A DNA stretch of 64,000 nt, taken from positions 137,913,368 through 137,977,367 of the forward strand of contig JALGPY010000001.1 in NCBI GenBank assembly GCA_023055425.1, given 5' to 3'. The notes under the pieces are model-generated. The model was not told the origin of the DNA and ran no database searches. It saw nothing but the letters and a program-made list of their open reading frames with translations. This stretch comes from Linanthus parryae (taxonomy: Eukaryota > Streptophyta > Magnoliopsida > Ericales > Polemoniaceae). Positions 43,418 to 54,729 of this stretch are shown piece by piece; the first letter of the stretch is position 1, and each line of letters opens with the position of its first letter. The position numbers and the translations under genes were made by a program.

Positions 43418-44156
43418 CTGCGGAAAAGCAAGAAAAAAGGGGGGAGAAATACACATACTTTAGTTCGAATTTCAAGATTCAGTTCTAAGCGTACGAGGGT
43501 TTATTGGAAGAAAGATGAACAGTCCAGTGGCAATTTTCAAAGTTAGAAGATTGGAATCATTTGCATTATCAGGGATTTCAGAAACCCTACATTCAAGATC
43601 CTTATTATCTAGGGATTAAATCAAAATTGGATTCAAAGAGCAAGATCTTCTTCATAGCTTTCAGTGGATAATATGGGTTTGCAGATCCAACACAGTTCAA
43701 AGCATACATTGGTATATTAAGAAAAATTGAACAAGGCCAACCTTGTTTTGGTAAAGCTTGCTTGGATGTGCACAATTGAAGAAGGCGATTGACAAGAGAG
43801 AACTGGTGATTGATTATCTGAATCTGCTCTTGAAGCCTTCCGGTTATCATTCACTTTAAGAGAAAGAAGTGATGCTTTTGCAACAATGGAGAGTACAGAG
43901 TATTTATCCAAAAACAATGAAGGGTTGCGTCCTTTCAGTAGTCGAATCGCAACCGTCACCATCGAATCGCGCAATCACAGGACAAGCTGACGTCACGCCT
44001 AAAACCCTAAAAGGCCAGACGACACGACTCTAGGGGTTTAGGTCATAATGGCACGCACGGGGGTTGAACCTGCACGTATTTGAATTGGTGCGTGGCGGCA
44101 ACGCGTACGTTGGTTCCTGCGCATGGAAGTCTATCCGGCTATGAGTCTTCACGCGC
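43418..44156 (-). promoter_or_regulatory. Probable promoter and 5' UTR of the antisense gene
   Basis: Between ATG 43415 and the 3' LTR. A TATA-like GATAAATACTC on the minus strand near 43897-43907 is placed about 490 bp before the ATG, and the splice acceptor at 43418-43420 implies a 5' UTR intron. No other gene is seen. Confidence 0.4.
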
Positions 44157-44170
44157 AGAAAGGGGGCTAA
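44157..44170 (+). other. Polypurine tract of element A
   Basis: AGAAAGGGGGCTAA directly before the 3' LTR. Confidence 0.75.
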
Positions 44171-44797
44171 TGTAGATAGTGCTTTCTGAGAAGACAGATC
44201 TTGGCCACGTGGCAATCATCTAGCACACCATATTGTGCTCCACACACACTGGATCACCAGCCGCGCTGATCCGCGTGGGGGCTGCGAGACAAGGCCCTCG
44301 CATACCACTGCATGGTACTTGTAGGGACTTAGTGGTCTGGAGGCTAGAGTAAGTCCTGTCGCGTGCGAGCCAAGCCCGCACGCGACCTTTAGTAACTGCT
44401 TTTGAGAGATTTATGGCACGAACTCCATAAACCCGGTCAATCCGGTCAAACCCGGTCAACCCCATAACGGTTCCGGTATTCGCGCATAACGTGCTGTAAC
44501 GGTCCCTATATACGCGGACGAAAGTGCCGTTGTGGTTAAGCTAATTAAGCCGCCATTGATGGGCGCATTAACCACACTACAACGGTCACATTCTCCGTTA
44601 TATATAGGACGTTAACCCTTCCATACAAGGGAGACACACCAGACATACGCGGAAGCTCTGCCAAACCCCTGTCTCTCTCTCAGACATTACTACTGCCTTA
44701 CTCTCTCCCTACACACAACCCAACACCTCCTGTGCCATTTTCTATTCTCTGCCCTTGGTGTACACAGAGTTCTCCCTGCCGGATTCTCTTGTGCACA
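44171..44797 (+). repeat. 3' LTR of element A
   Basis: A 627-bp copy of 3316-3942, with about 19 substitutions and no length change. Followed by TSD GTAAC (44798-44802). Confidence 0.93.
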
Positions 44798-44808
44798 GTA
44801 ACTATCAT

Positions 44809-44842
44809 AAGAGTAACATGGAAATAATTCCATGTTACTCTT
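44809..44842. repeat. Perfect 15-bp inverted repeat (hairpin)
   Basis: AAGAGTAACATGGAA and its exact reverse complement are separated by ATAA, starting seven bases after the target-site duplication of element A. It could fold as a stable stem; its role is unknown. Confidence 0.7.
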
Positions 44843-45480
44843 TCACCACTTTTGCTGACTTTGATTACAAGTCAAACACAACATAAAATTTGGCCGTTTC
44901 TCATTTCCACAATTCCCAACAAATAGACAAAAAAAATCCTGAAACGGTAACCTTGCAATCAGCTTCATCTACCTTTTCGATACTTAACTGTCACCGACTC
45001 ACCGTTCATTAAGTTTGTCGTTCTAGATATCTCGGGAATTGGTAACTGAATCTGCGCATATATAGGGGTTTGAACAATTTTCCTTGTGACACACAAGGGT
45101 TGAATGTGGGACAACAATCACCTGCGACGAGTCTTATTCCAGCCTCCAAATCACCAAGTCCCATAGTTCCCGTGTCTGTCTCAAGGTCCCTGTGTGCTGA
45201 CATGACGTGATTTGGTGCGCATGATAATGTAGCCAAATGTGTGGTAGTGATTGGTCCATGTTGTTGCTGACTTGGAATGTGTTTTGGCCTATCGACAACA
45301 ACATAAATGACTACGCTTTTTAGGATTGTACATTGACACATAGAACCACCCTAACTCACTAAAGGTCTATGGTTCCCACAATGGAGAAATAAGATGCTGA
45401 AATTGAATGTTTGTGCACTAAGAATGCTGCAATTGAAATAATGGGTACCGAAATCGTACAAATTTTAAACTAGGGTTAAA
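44843..45480. other. Intergenic DNA, nothing recognised
   Basis: No gene, RNA or repeat that I can name. Confidence 0.5.
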
Positions 45481-46984
45481 GACATTTTCCACCCTCCATT
45501 TATGGGGAAAATACATTTTACCCCGTGATTTATGGAAAAAAAACCTTTTGCACCCCTGCCAGTGGATGGAGGGTGGACAGATACCACCCTTCTGTTACAA
45601 TCTGTTAGTGGAGGGGTGCAAACTGAGTTTTTATGACCATTTTACCCTTATTGATTGTGGACAAATACCACCCTATTTTTGTTTATTATATATTGTGTTC
45701 TTGATGTTCTTGTGTTCTTGAGCACCACCTCGACTACCACCACCTCCACCGAATCTCCACCAACACCACCGCCACCACCAACAACAACAACTTAGCCACT
45801 GCCATGGACTCGAACAACTTCTCTCTCTGCCCCAACCCAGAAAATAAAGTGAACTCAAATTAATCGCCATAACTTCTGGCGATGAGCTACACCGAGTCAT
45901 AGACATGCTACTTTTGGCCAATCAAACAATCAACAAGATACTGAAGAAACATGTTTCTTGAATTCAAGCAAGGTCATGTAGCATCTATAGTCATAGACAT
46001 GCTAGTTTTGGCCAATCAAACAAGGGAAATGCCAAAAGTGAACTTCAAAGTGGGAATTTTTATCTTGAGATAGACCAAGTGAAGGAGTAGAGAAATACCA
46101 ATAAAAGACTGAAAGAAACTGTCGTTGATAGACAGATTTCAAGCATAGCTTAGGGATTGATTTGGGCCAAAAACAGAGTTTTGTGTCTTCTGGCGAATTA
46201 TATACTAGTAACTGATGCTTCTTTTTCTTCTACAAAAATTCATTCGACTCCTTCTCTATGCCTCAGCACGCTGCCTTTCTTCACAGCCAATTATCCTCTT
46301 TTCGACCCACAATCCAGAAACCACCATTAATTTCCCCAATAACGAAAATTGAAGCTGTAACTATATAATTGAACCAGAAGATGGAACAAAACAGAGAAGA
46401 GGAAGACGAAGAAGATCTGGATCTGGGTACCGATTTGGTGGAGCAGCGGTGACGGACGACGGTGGTTTGGTTGCTGGTGGAGATCGGGACCGCAAGAGTG
46501 AGAGAAAGAGATGTCGAGTGGTTTCGTGGGAACTTGCTGGATATTAGATCGAAAACGTATAGTCGAAAATTTCATTGTCGTTCCCTCTGGCACCACCACG
46601 GAGCCACAATCGCATAAACGAGAAATGAGGGAGGGTGGAGGCAGAGAGAGAGGCGGAGCTGGGTTGAATGAAGGAAGGAGAGATAGAGGGATGGTGGTGG
46701 TGTTGTTGTTCCGACGGAGAGAGAGAGGCAGATGGATGTTTGCGATGGGGCTGGAGAAGAAATAAGGAGAGGCAGAGAGGGGAAGAGATAATGGTAGGGT
46801 TAGAGAAGGAAAAAAAAAGGCATTTATAGTGGCGTAATTTCTCAATATTTCAGGGGTATATTTGTATTTTCATCCTTCCGTTAGTCACCGTTAGTTCTTA
46901 ACTCTGACAAGGGTGCAAATGTATTTTCCCCATAAATCAGGGGGCAAAATCTATTTTCCCCATAAATGGAGGGTGGAAAATGTC
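45481..46984. mobile_element. Non-autonomous TIR transposon, Mutator-like
   Basis: The terminal inverted repeats are about 75 bp: the left end GACATTTTCCACCCTCC matches the reverse complement of the right end with few changes, continuing through GGGGAAAATA and a TTTGCACCC end. The 1.5-kb interior encodes no transposase. It holds a CCACCACC-rich segment (45725-45790) and a GA-rich, gene-like segment (46380-46770) that may be captured sequence. Long TIRs without a transposase suggest a MULE, but I could not find a clean 9-bp target duplication, so the superfamily is tentative. Confidence 0.7.
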
Positions 46985-47330
46985 TTTTATCCTATACTAG
47001 CCTACTACACGCGATAAATGTTATCTTTCAGTAACATTACCATCGGACGGCTATGATCGGATGTATAAATAGGAGCATCGACGTCTGTCATTACTCGTCT
47101 GCGAACACAACTCCGATCGGATCTCTGTTACTTAGAGAGAGAAGTAGTCCACGATAATCGTCGCCGTCTCCGTCGCCGTCTCCGTCGCCGTCGCCGTCGC
47201 GATCTCTGCCTTTCTCTCGCTTCCTCCGACGTTCCTCTCTATCCCGCTGATTGGTTATTTCTCTCCTTCTCTCTCTGTTTGTTCGTTAGAGGCTTCAGTT
47301 CTGATGTTTGTTAATGGTCTTGCTTTGAAC
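46985..47330 (+). promoter_or_regulatory. Promoter and 5' UTR-like stretch without a gene behind it
   Basis: TATAAATAG at 47064-47072 is followed after about 30 bp by CATTACTCGTCTGCG, a plausible start region, and then by a CCGTCG-repeat leader (47157-47205) and CT-rich sequence. This is the composition of a plant housekeeping promoter and leader. No open reading frame of gene size follows on the plus strand; CATTTGCAG near 47505 could be an intron acceptor. It may be the remnant of a gene truncated when the adjacent duplicated segment formed, or the start of a non-coding RNA. Confidence 0.45.
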
Positions 47331-47823
47331 TTCGAATCTGAAAAATATAAAGTTCTTACTTAGGGTTTTGCATCGCAAAGTTCATGTGTAGGATTTAGAT
47401 GTATTGGAACTGTCTCAGTTTCAACAAAGTTAGGGTTAGAAATGCGGAGAAACAAAAAACTGAAATTTAGGGACAGTAGCATAATATATCTGTTCCTCAT
47501 CATTTGCAGCAGTAATAGCCTAATTTCTAGCCCCCTATGACACAGTGTACTACTGGTTACTAATAAAAGGTTATTGTTTCAAAGTTAATTGATCTTCTGA
47601 GGTTAAAAAACCTTCAACTTGGTGAATACCCGTTGGATAGCGCAGGAAACACACTTGTCGACACAGAATACCCCTGTGTAGGCTGTGTTGAGGCTGGCGA
47701 AAGTGCGTTTCCAACTTGAGGTGTTAACGTTCTTTGGATCCTCGTGTCCCTTTCTAGGTTTTGTGAAACCTCATTTTCGAATTGAAGTTTCAATGCTTGA
47801 AGGCTCAATGGCAGAATGATTTT
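47331..47823. other. Intergenic DNA, no assigned gene
   Basis: A 64-codon minus-strand frame (47614-47808) is not recognised and has no start context or partner exon. Otherwise nothing is visible. Confidence 0.4.
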
Positions 47824-49760
47824 TTGAAAACATTCCCATTTGGTGTTTTTGGCCCAACTTCTATTCTGGTGTTTGAAAGGTCCCCCCCTTTGTTTGTCCA
47901 GAAACCAGGACTACAAACCCATTCCACCAAACTATCTCTAAATTATTCAATCTCATAGATCATGAGATTGAAAATGCCCTTTTAAGTTTGATATAGACAC
48001 ATACCAATAACGACATTGATAGACAATCACGAAAATAACTTCCGCCTAAAATTAACTACCACATCAAACATGTCCTATGAACAACTTCTTTATCAAAGAC
48101 GAACTTTTGGTGGGTCGTACCAATCGATTGTCATTACTTCCTAATTGTTGCCAAATTTTTGGCGTTGTGCAATTACAGTTCTATTTCTTGGTATTCATGT
48201 GAAAATGATGGATGTGTGGGTTTGATTCAATGAGAAGATAGCACATACGAGACCGTGGGAAAGGATCAATTTCGGGAGATTTGTAAAAGAAGAAATTGTT
48301 TGTTTGTTTCTCATTTTTATAGAATAAAGATTTTGTTACCTCTTCTAGAATGGGATGTCAACAATCGTGCAGGGACATTGTGACATGGTACATTTTAATG
48401 TCACTACTTGTGTTATATATCAAGGACCTTTGTTAATATATGAATTTGGTTGTGACCTTTGATCACAAGGAATCGCTTATGTTTTATGAACAAGTATTTT
48501 AATTTCCGATTTAATGTATTTGGTACACTTGCACTCTTGTAGTACACATTAGTTCATAGATAAGAAAACCACTATTATCATCAAAGTTCACAAAGACGAA
48601 TGGTAGTAAGTAAATTGGTAAGACACCCATATATATCAGGGACAAAGAGTTATACATTATATGTAAATAGGTAAGACACCCAAGTATATGATTAAAAATC
48701 ACTCCACATGCTACCGGTGTGGAACAAACCTAGTACTAGCACCAGAATTGTATATCCCAATAATTTTGAGCAAAATATTGCTCTTGGCTTCTTGCAATGA
48801 GTTGGGAAGAGTCAATATCAATTTCTTCCTGAGCGGACATAATTAAGCATTTCCCTCTTATGTAGGTGGTTCCAAACACAATTATAAGAAAATCGCTTTG
48901 AACAACAAACTCGAAACTGGAGTTCCCTTTGTTTGTTATTATTACTTATAAATTACAATAAAAACCTAATGTGCAGATTACAAAAAGACTAACATGTCAA
49001 TGTAGATGTTTCATAATAAAACAGATGAGAGAACAACATAGATTACATTGTATACAGCTTGAAGAATTTAGACAAAAATGCACATGATATTAGATTGACT
49101 CAGAGGTTTGATAGTTAATTATCAGCTTCTCATAAATCATAAGCGATAAGAAAAGTACTAATCTTGGGCTAGCACCAAATTACACATCAACCAAATAAAT
49201 TTTCTTAACTGGGAAAAGCAAAATGAATTGGACAGATCCAACAACAGCAGGTGGAAAAGAAGACAAAGGAACACTAATAACAGTACATATTTATTCGCAG
49301 AAACTCCAGATAAATACCCTACTGAAGTTTCTACACATCAACATGAGATCAAGATTTGACCACTGCTAAAGGATGGAATATAGAGTTGATATCACAGGTC
49401 AGATGGCCGAAAATTGTGGAACATCGACCGGGAAGTTTTCAATCTCATCCGTCCAGGGGTTCTTCTCCTTTGCCGGATTGATAGTCTTCAGAGCCTTCCA
49501 AACAGCGCTGTTGCACTTGAACCCCAATCCAAATGCAATCTGCCATGTCCTGTCTCCCTTCTTCATCCTCCCTTTGGCTTCAGTGTACGCTAGTTCATAC
49601 CAGAGGGAGCTGCTGGAAGTGTTCCCAAGTCGGTAGAGTGTCATCCTAGAAGGCTCCATAATCCAATCAGAAAGGTGCAAGTTGTTCTCAATTTCGTCCA
49701 GCACAGCTCTTCCTCCAGCGTGGATGCAGAAATGCTCAAAAGCCAACTTTAAATGAGGTC
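47824..49760. repeat. Tandem duplication, copy 1 (with truncated KCS)
   Basis: This segment is repeated at 49761 to about 51528. Both start TTGAAAACATTCCC/TCCCC near 47824 and 49761, share the CAGAAACCAGGA and AATTATTCAATCTCAT stretches, the TTGGGCTAGCACCAAATTACACATC stretch, and end in the 3' part of a KCS gene. Copy 1 is about 1.9 kb. Confidence 0.8.
49399..49757 (-). pseudogene. Truncated 3-ketoacyl-CoA synthase copy (C-terminal third)
   Basis: Encodes about 120 residues nearly identical to the C-terminus of the full KCS at 51169: [19 protein letters not shown] with the catalytic His, [15 protein letters not shown] with the catalytic Asn, and a [10 protein letters not shown] end. The upstream two thirds, including the catalytic Cys, are missing; homology stops abruptly at about 49757, which is the tandem-duplication breakpoint. 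It is therefore a non-functional fragment. The open frame continuing to 49881 runs into a poly-C tract read as poly-Gly and is not real coding sequence. Confidence 0.88.
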
Positions 49761-51168
49761 TTGAAAACATCCCCATTTTGGTGTTTCTGTCCGGTGTTTG
49801 AAAGGTCCTCCCCCCCCCTCCCCCCCCCCCCCCCCCCCCCTTCTTTGTCCAGAAACCAGGAGTACAACCCCAGTCCATCAAACTATCTCTAAATTATTCA
49901 ATCTCATAAAACTTCGTGAGATTGAAAATGTCCTTATAAGTTTGATATAGACACATACCAATTACGACCTTGATAGACAATCATGAAAATAACTTCTGCC
50001 TAAAATTAACTGCAACATTAATCGTTTCCTATGAATTATTTCCATATCAAAGACGTACTTTTAGTGGGTCGTACTAATCGATTGTCATTACTTCCTAATT
50101 GTTGCCAAATTTTTGGTGTTGTGCAAATACAGTTTTATTTCTTGGATTTTTTTGTGAAATGATGGATGTGTGGGTTTAATTCAATGAAAAGAGAACACAT
50201 ACGGGACCGTAGTAAAAGATCAATTTCAGGAAATTTGTAAAAGAAGAAATTGATCCTCTTGGTTGGAAATTACCTCTTCTAGAATAAGATGCCAGCAATC
50301 GTGCAAGGACATTGTGACATGGTACATTTTAATGTCACTGCTTGTGTTATATATCAAGGACTTTGTGAATGTATGAATTTGGTTGTGAACTTTGACCTAA
50401 AAAGGAAATTGCTAATGTTTTATGAACATGTATTTTAATATCCGATTTAATGTACTTGGTACACTTGCACTCTTGTAGTACACAATATAGAAATAAAAAA
50501 CACTTTTACTATCAAAGTTCACAAAGATGAATGGTAGTAAATTCGCAGGACACCCAACAACAAACTCGAAACTGGAAGTTCCCTTTGTTTATTTCAGTAC
50601 TTACAAGTTACAAAAAATAAAAACCTGATGTGGAGATTACAAGAAAACTAACATGTCAATTTGGATTTGTCATAATAAAACAGATGAACAAAATATATTA
50701 CATTGTATACAACAACAAATAAAGCTCCTAAGGCCTATGACATAGATTCCCCGACCTGGAGACTCTAATAGAGCGAGTAGAACTAGCATGTGTTAAGCAT
50801 TAACATCAACAGAGAAGCGATAAGTAACATGATTTAAGTTTTGAAGACTTTACACGAAAATGCACATGATATTAGAGTGACTTAGGTTTTGATGCTTAAT
50901 CATCAGCTTCTTATAACTGATAAGAATAGTACTAATCTTGGGCTAGCACCAAATTACACATCCACCAAATAAATTTTCTTAACTGGGAAAAGAAAAAGGA
51001 ATTGGACATATCCAACAACATGTGGAGAAGAAGACGAAGGGACACTAACAACAGTACATATTTGTTCGCAGAAACTCCTGATAAATACCCTACTGAAGTT
51101 TTACACATCCTTATGAAATCAAGATTTGATCACTGCCAAAGGATGGAATATGGAGTTGATATCACATA
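49761..51168. other. Duplicated intergenic part, copy 2
   Basis: Second copy of the intergenic portion of 47824-49398. Starts with a long C homopolymer (about 49808-49840). No gene. Confidence 0.75.
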
Positions 51169-52707
51169 TCAGATGGCCGAAAACTGTGGGACATCGACCG
51201 GGAAGTTGTCAATATCATCCGTCCAGGGGTTCTTCTCCTTTGCCGGATTGATTGTCTTCAGAGCCTTCCAAACAGCGCTGTTGCACTTGAACCCAGATCC
51301 AAATGCAATCTGCCATGTCCTGTCTCCCTTCTTCATCCTCCCTTTGGCTTCAGTGTACGCTAGTTCATACCAGGTGGAGCTGCTGGAAGTGTTTCCAAAT
51401 CGGTAGAGTGTCATCCTAGAAGGCTCCATGTTCCATTCAGAAAGCTGCAAGTTCTTTTCTATTTCGTCCAGCACAGCTCTTCCTCCAGCGTGGATGCAGA
51501 AATGCTCAAAAGACAACTTGAAATCGGGGATGTATGGCTTTATCTTCGTCTTGAAAAACTTTTTCCCTATCAATGCGGCTAAGAAAAGCAATTGTTCAGA
51601 CATTGGAAGCACGAGAGGACCTAATGTGGTAATGTTGGTCTTCAAAGCATCTCCAGCAACAGCCATTAGCTCTTTAGAGAGCGAGATTCCAATCTTCCCA
51701 TTTGCATCCTCGCGCTGGTAGACAGAAGAAAAACACTTGTCATCGGACCCTTTGTTGGTCCGAACAGTGTGAACCAGCTGGTATTTGGATCTGCTCCTAT
51801 CAGACCTCTTGTTTGAGAGCAAAATGGCAGCTCCTCCCATTCTGAACAAGCAATTAGTGACAAGCATTGATCTGTCATTGCCAAAGTACCAATTCCGAGT
51901 CATGACTTCTGTGCTCAACACCAAGGCGTATGAATTCCGATGAACTTGGAGGAGATCTTTAGCCAAATCAATAGAGATCACACCGGCACTACAACCCATC
52001 CCACCAAGATTGTAGCTAACGATGTTCCCCCTGAGCTTGTAATGATTCACAATCCTTGACGAAAGAGAAGGGGTTGGGCTGAACAAGCTGCAGTTCACAA
52101 CCAAGATCCCAATGTCTTTGGGGTTCACAGACGTCTTCGCAAAGAGCTCATCAATTGCACCAAACATCACAGTTTCAGCTTCCTTTCTTGCATCTTCCAT
52201 ACTAGGGTTATGAGGAACCCTATGAAAAGCCTCCCCGACGTAAGTGGACTCCCCCAGACCGGACCTCTCGAGAATCTTTTGCTGGAACTGAAGGGTCTCC
52301 TCCGTGAACAAACCGGTCAATCTCGTCTTCTCCATGAAAGTCTTCCTTGTGATTTTCATTTCATCATCCGGCTTATAACACGAGAAATTCACTAGGTAAA
52401 CAGGACGGGAGCGGGCAATGAAGTAGACGGTAGTCAGGAACACCAACAGGGCTGAGCACTGAATGACAGACACAAGGCTAAGTCTAAGATGGTTTGAAAG
52501 AAGATATAGATCTTGGAGAGAGAATTTCGGAAGCTGAACCGCGGTGACAACGATCATAGGAACGAGGAGCATGTACATTCCATTGGTAATGAGGTAATGA
52601 AACCCTAGTTTTACGTATTTCAATTGCACAGATTGCTTGAAATCTGGTAATGGCACCCTAGTTTTTGCTTTGTCCAAACTTGAGTGACCCATGTTTTTTA
52701 GGTGCAA
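51169..52707 (-). CDS. 3-ketoacyl-CoA synthase (very-long-chain fatty acid elongase condensing enzyme)
   Basis: A 512-residue intronless gene, the usual KCS length and structure. It condenses malonyl-CoA with a long-chain acyl-CoA in the endoplasmic reticulum, the first step of very-long-chain fatty acid elongation for waxes, cutin, suberin and sphingolipids. Two N-terminal membrane segments lie at about residues 35-57 and 78-97. The FAE1-type domain contains [39 protein letters not shown] and [18 protein letters not shown] with catalytic Cys239. It also has [10 protein letters not shown] with His406 and [15 protein letters not shown] with Asn439; this spacing matches characterised KCS enzymes. 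[10 protein letters not shown] and NPKDIG suggest the KCS4/9/17 branch. Start: Met1 or Met6; both are in frame and I cannot decide. It ends in [11 protein letters not shown] conserved Pro before the NCLFR motif is Thr here. Confidence 0.93.
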   Translation of the reverse strand: MHLKNMGHSSLDKAKTRVPLPDFKQSVQLKYVKLGFHYLITNGMYMLLVPMIVVTAVQLPKFSLQDLYLLSNHLRLSLVSVIQCSALLVFLTTVYFIARSRPVYLVNFSCYKPDDEMKITRKTFMEKTRLTGLFTEETLQFQQKILERSGLGESTYVGEAFHRVPHNPSMEDARKEAETVMFGAIDELFAKTSVNPKDIGILVVNCSLFSPTPSLSSRIVNHYKLRGNIVSYNLGGMGCSAGVISIDLAKDLLQVHRNSYALVLSTEVMTRNWYFGNDRSMLVTNCLFRMGGAAILLSNKRSDRSRSKYQLVHTVRTNKGSDDKCFSSVYQREDANGKIGISLSKELMAVAGDALKTNITTLGPLVLPMSEQLLFLAALIGKKFFKTKIKPYIPDFKLSFEHFCIHAGGRAVLDEIEKNLQLSEWNMEPSRMTLYRFGNTSSSSTWYELAYTEAKGRMKKGDRTWQIAFGSGFKCNSAVWKALKTINPAKEKNPWTDDIDNFPVDVPQFSAI

Positions 52708-53296
52708 ATACGGAGATTTTGAATGTAGTCAGAAATTTTGAATGTTTTTTCAGGGGAGAGGATCTAGAATGTATGTTTTGCGGATGAATCTCTACCAGGA
52801 ACAACACGAACCCAGAACATAATCACAGCTTTATTCCTGCAAAATGAAGGATCAAATTAAACAAAGAATAGAACCCACAATTTGTTTTTGACATCCAACA
52901 GTGGCAGTGTTCCTAAAACGCCAACCTACAATTTTCTTATCTATACGTTGCATTGGTGACCGTGGAGTATTTGTTTTTTCATAAACTGTAACATTATGTT
53001 ACATAGGAGTCTTACCGAGCATTTAGATTTTAGCATAACTATGACGACAGTAAGCTACTGAAAAGATGCGCGTCTTAATATCCATTACTAGTAATCCCCA
53101 CCTAAGTCATCTCCTGAAAATTCATTAGTCTGGAAACTTGAGCCACAAAACTCAATGATGTTTTTCTTCCACTATCTGAGGAAATTGTTTAAGAAACATC
53201 ACTTCTAAAAATACGCACAGTAATAAGCCATCACAGATCAGAACTTCTCCTACATTAAGCATGGTGATGAACAGATTGGGGATCTTTGATTGGTGC
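52708..53296. other. KCS upstream region
   Basis: Non-coding; presumably contains the KCS promoter on the minus strand. I could not pick a clear TATA box. Confidence 0.4.

Positions 53297-53336
<40 letters not shown>
53297..53336. repeat. (TA)n microsatellite
   Basis: About 40 bases of TA dinucleotides with one AA interruption. Confidence 0.95.
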
Positions 53337-53339
<3 letters not shown>

Positions 53340-53409
53340 ACCAATGAAAAAAGCTATGGTATAAAGCTTTCTATGTTTGGATTTTGGGACTATTCTTACC
53401 CCAGAAAAT

Positions 53410-53727
53410 CTACTTGCTCTGGCGACTGAATAAGAGTATTCCAGGATCTATAGGAGGGTGTTCTATGTTAGTAAACTGTTTTCTGTGCAATGAGAATCCT
53501 GCTGGAACATTGTGGCCTGCTGCTCTGTTGACCATTGGATCCAAAGCTACCAGTTCTTGGAATGATAAATACTGTCTTTCTAACCATCCTTCATGGAATT
53601 GCAGATCATTTGGCAAGATGGGTTCAACTTGCTTCTCCGCATTATAGTATATATTACCGAATACCAAGTGTTGGAACATGAGCGAAGATGGTTGTTTAGA
53701 GGACACAGAAACAGCTTCAACGACCAA
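53410..53727 (-). other. Unrecognised 105-codon frame, possible gene fragment
   Basis: The translation has natural-looking composition (VEPILPNDLQFHEGWLER and MVNRAAGHNVPAGFSLHRK) rather than low complexity, so it may be an exon remnant of a host gene. I recognise no domain, see no partner exons, and find no support for its start. Not shown to be a gene. Confidence 0.25.
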
Positions 53728-53829
53728 GTTGTTGATGTTATCATGAGAAAACTTGGATCCAATGTTTACAGTAAAAAGATCAAATCTTCAAGCTGCTCTG
53801 TCCTATTCGATTCTTATGATGGATAGCAG

Positions 53830-54488
53830 CTGAAGATTCAGGAAACATCTTTCAGTTTCGTCGCGCATGCTTCTCTGAGCTCCCATTATAAGCTCGGATC
53901 GGATCGGGTCTATGTTCTCAATTAAAATTTCTCTAAATGCTCTCTCCTGGACTCTGTTTTCTGTTTCCTCGCGTAATTGGGTATGTTTACGGACCATTGA
54001 TACCTCTAAATTTTCAGCAGGTGGTCAAAGTGAAGAGATTGGAGTCTCTCCCTCCCTTAGGGCTATCTTGGGAAGTTCTAAAATGCTGCTATAAAGGAAG
54101 TATTGTGAGAAATGTGCTGCGGAAGATCACATGAAAAGTGTTTGGTAACACTAGCCCATTACTCCTGCCGTTGGCACTATTCTGAGCGGAAATATTTTAG
54201 ATTGAAATCAAAATAAGACGGATGAAAATTGAAACATGTCTTACCCAGAGCATTTTACAAATTATAAGAAAATTTTGAAATGTCTGAAAATACTCAAAAT
54301 TTATCTTGGTATGTTACTGTTTCTAATTGGCATTACTATTTTTGAATCAAATATGTAATTAAAAACTACAAAGAGAACGACACCATTATAAACGAATCTT
54401 GTGTGTTGATAAAATCATGGGTTCACCACTAGTTTTTAGATTAAAATGATTGGTGAGAGAGTTTTTGAGGGGAACAGATAAATTAATG
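53830..54488. other. Intergenic DNA, nothing recognised
   Basis: AT-rich and without features down to the Copia element. Confidence 0.4.
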
Positions 54489-54493
54489 AGAGA

Positions 54494-54705
54494 TGTTAGA
54501 ATATGTGATTTAGAATAACTATAGGGTCATATGTGTAAATACAGAAAGTAGCTAACAACTACTTAACAGCGCCTAATGAGTTTGTTAGAAATTAATGAGA
54601 AGTTAGTTTTCCATTTCTGATGTTCATCTTCTTCCCTCCTCTTCTTCTCTCTCCTCTGTAGATGTTAGGGTTCTTGATTAATTCATAGATTCTTCATCTT
54701 CGACA
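54494..54705 (+). repeat. 5' LTR of element D
   Basis: 212 bp, TG...CA type, matching 59642-59853. The 3' part is CT-rich (TTCTTCTCTCTCCTC). Confidence 0.92.
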
Positions 54706-54718
54706 TGGTATCAGAGCC
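54706..54718 (+). other. Primer-binding site of element D
   Basis: TGGTATCAGAGCC, complementary to the 3' end of initiator methionine tRNA, directly after the LTR. Confidence 0.92.
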
Positions 54719-54729
54719 AATCTCAATTT

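Larger units (their letters stand above)
3316..44797 (+). mobile_element. Element A: Ty3/Gypsy, Tat-type LTR retrotransposon (host of the nest)
   Basis: It is bounded by two 627-bp LTRs (TGTAGATAG...GTGCACA) and by identical 5-bp target-site duplications GTAAC at 3311-3315 and 44798-44802. After removing element B (6911-33402 including one TSD copy) it is about 15 kb long. The order is gag, protease, reverse transcriptase, RNase H, a second archaeal-type RNase H, integrase, a 55-bp tandem repeat array, then an antisense spliced gene and the 3' LTR. The second RNase H and the long 3' region with an antisense gene are known traits of the Tat/Ogre/Grande group, so the lineage call is good. LTR divergence is about 19 differences in 627 by eye. 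Its genes contain several nonsense changes, so it is not autonomous now. Confidence 0.92.

Noticed and set aside
3316..44797. Three separate Ty3 elements lying side by side
   Set aside because: LTR pairing, target duplications and continuity of the RT and integrase frames show nesting.
45673..45921. Trp/Gly-rich ORF on the minus strand in the TIR element
   Set aside because: The translation follows a CCACCACC simple-sequence tract; there is no start context or homology.
49761..49881. Extension of the KCS fragment ORF through a poly-Gly segment
   Set aside because: The Gly run is the C homopolymer beyond the duplication breakpoint, where homology to KCS has already ended.
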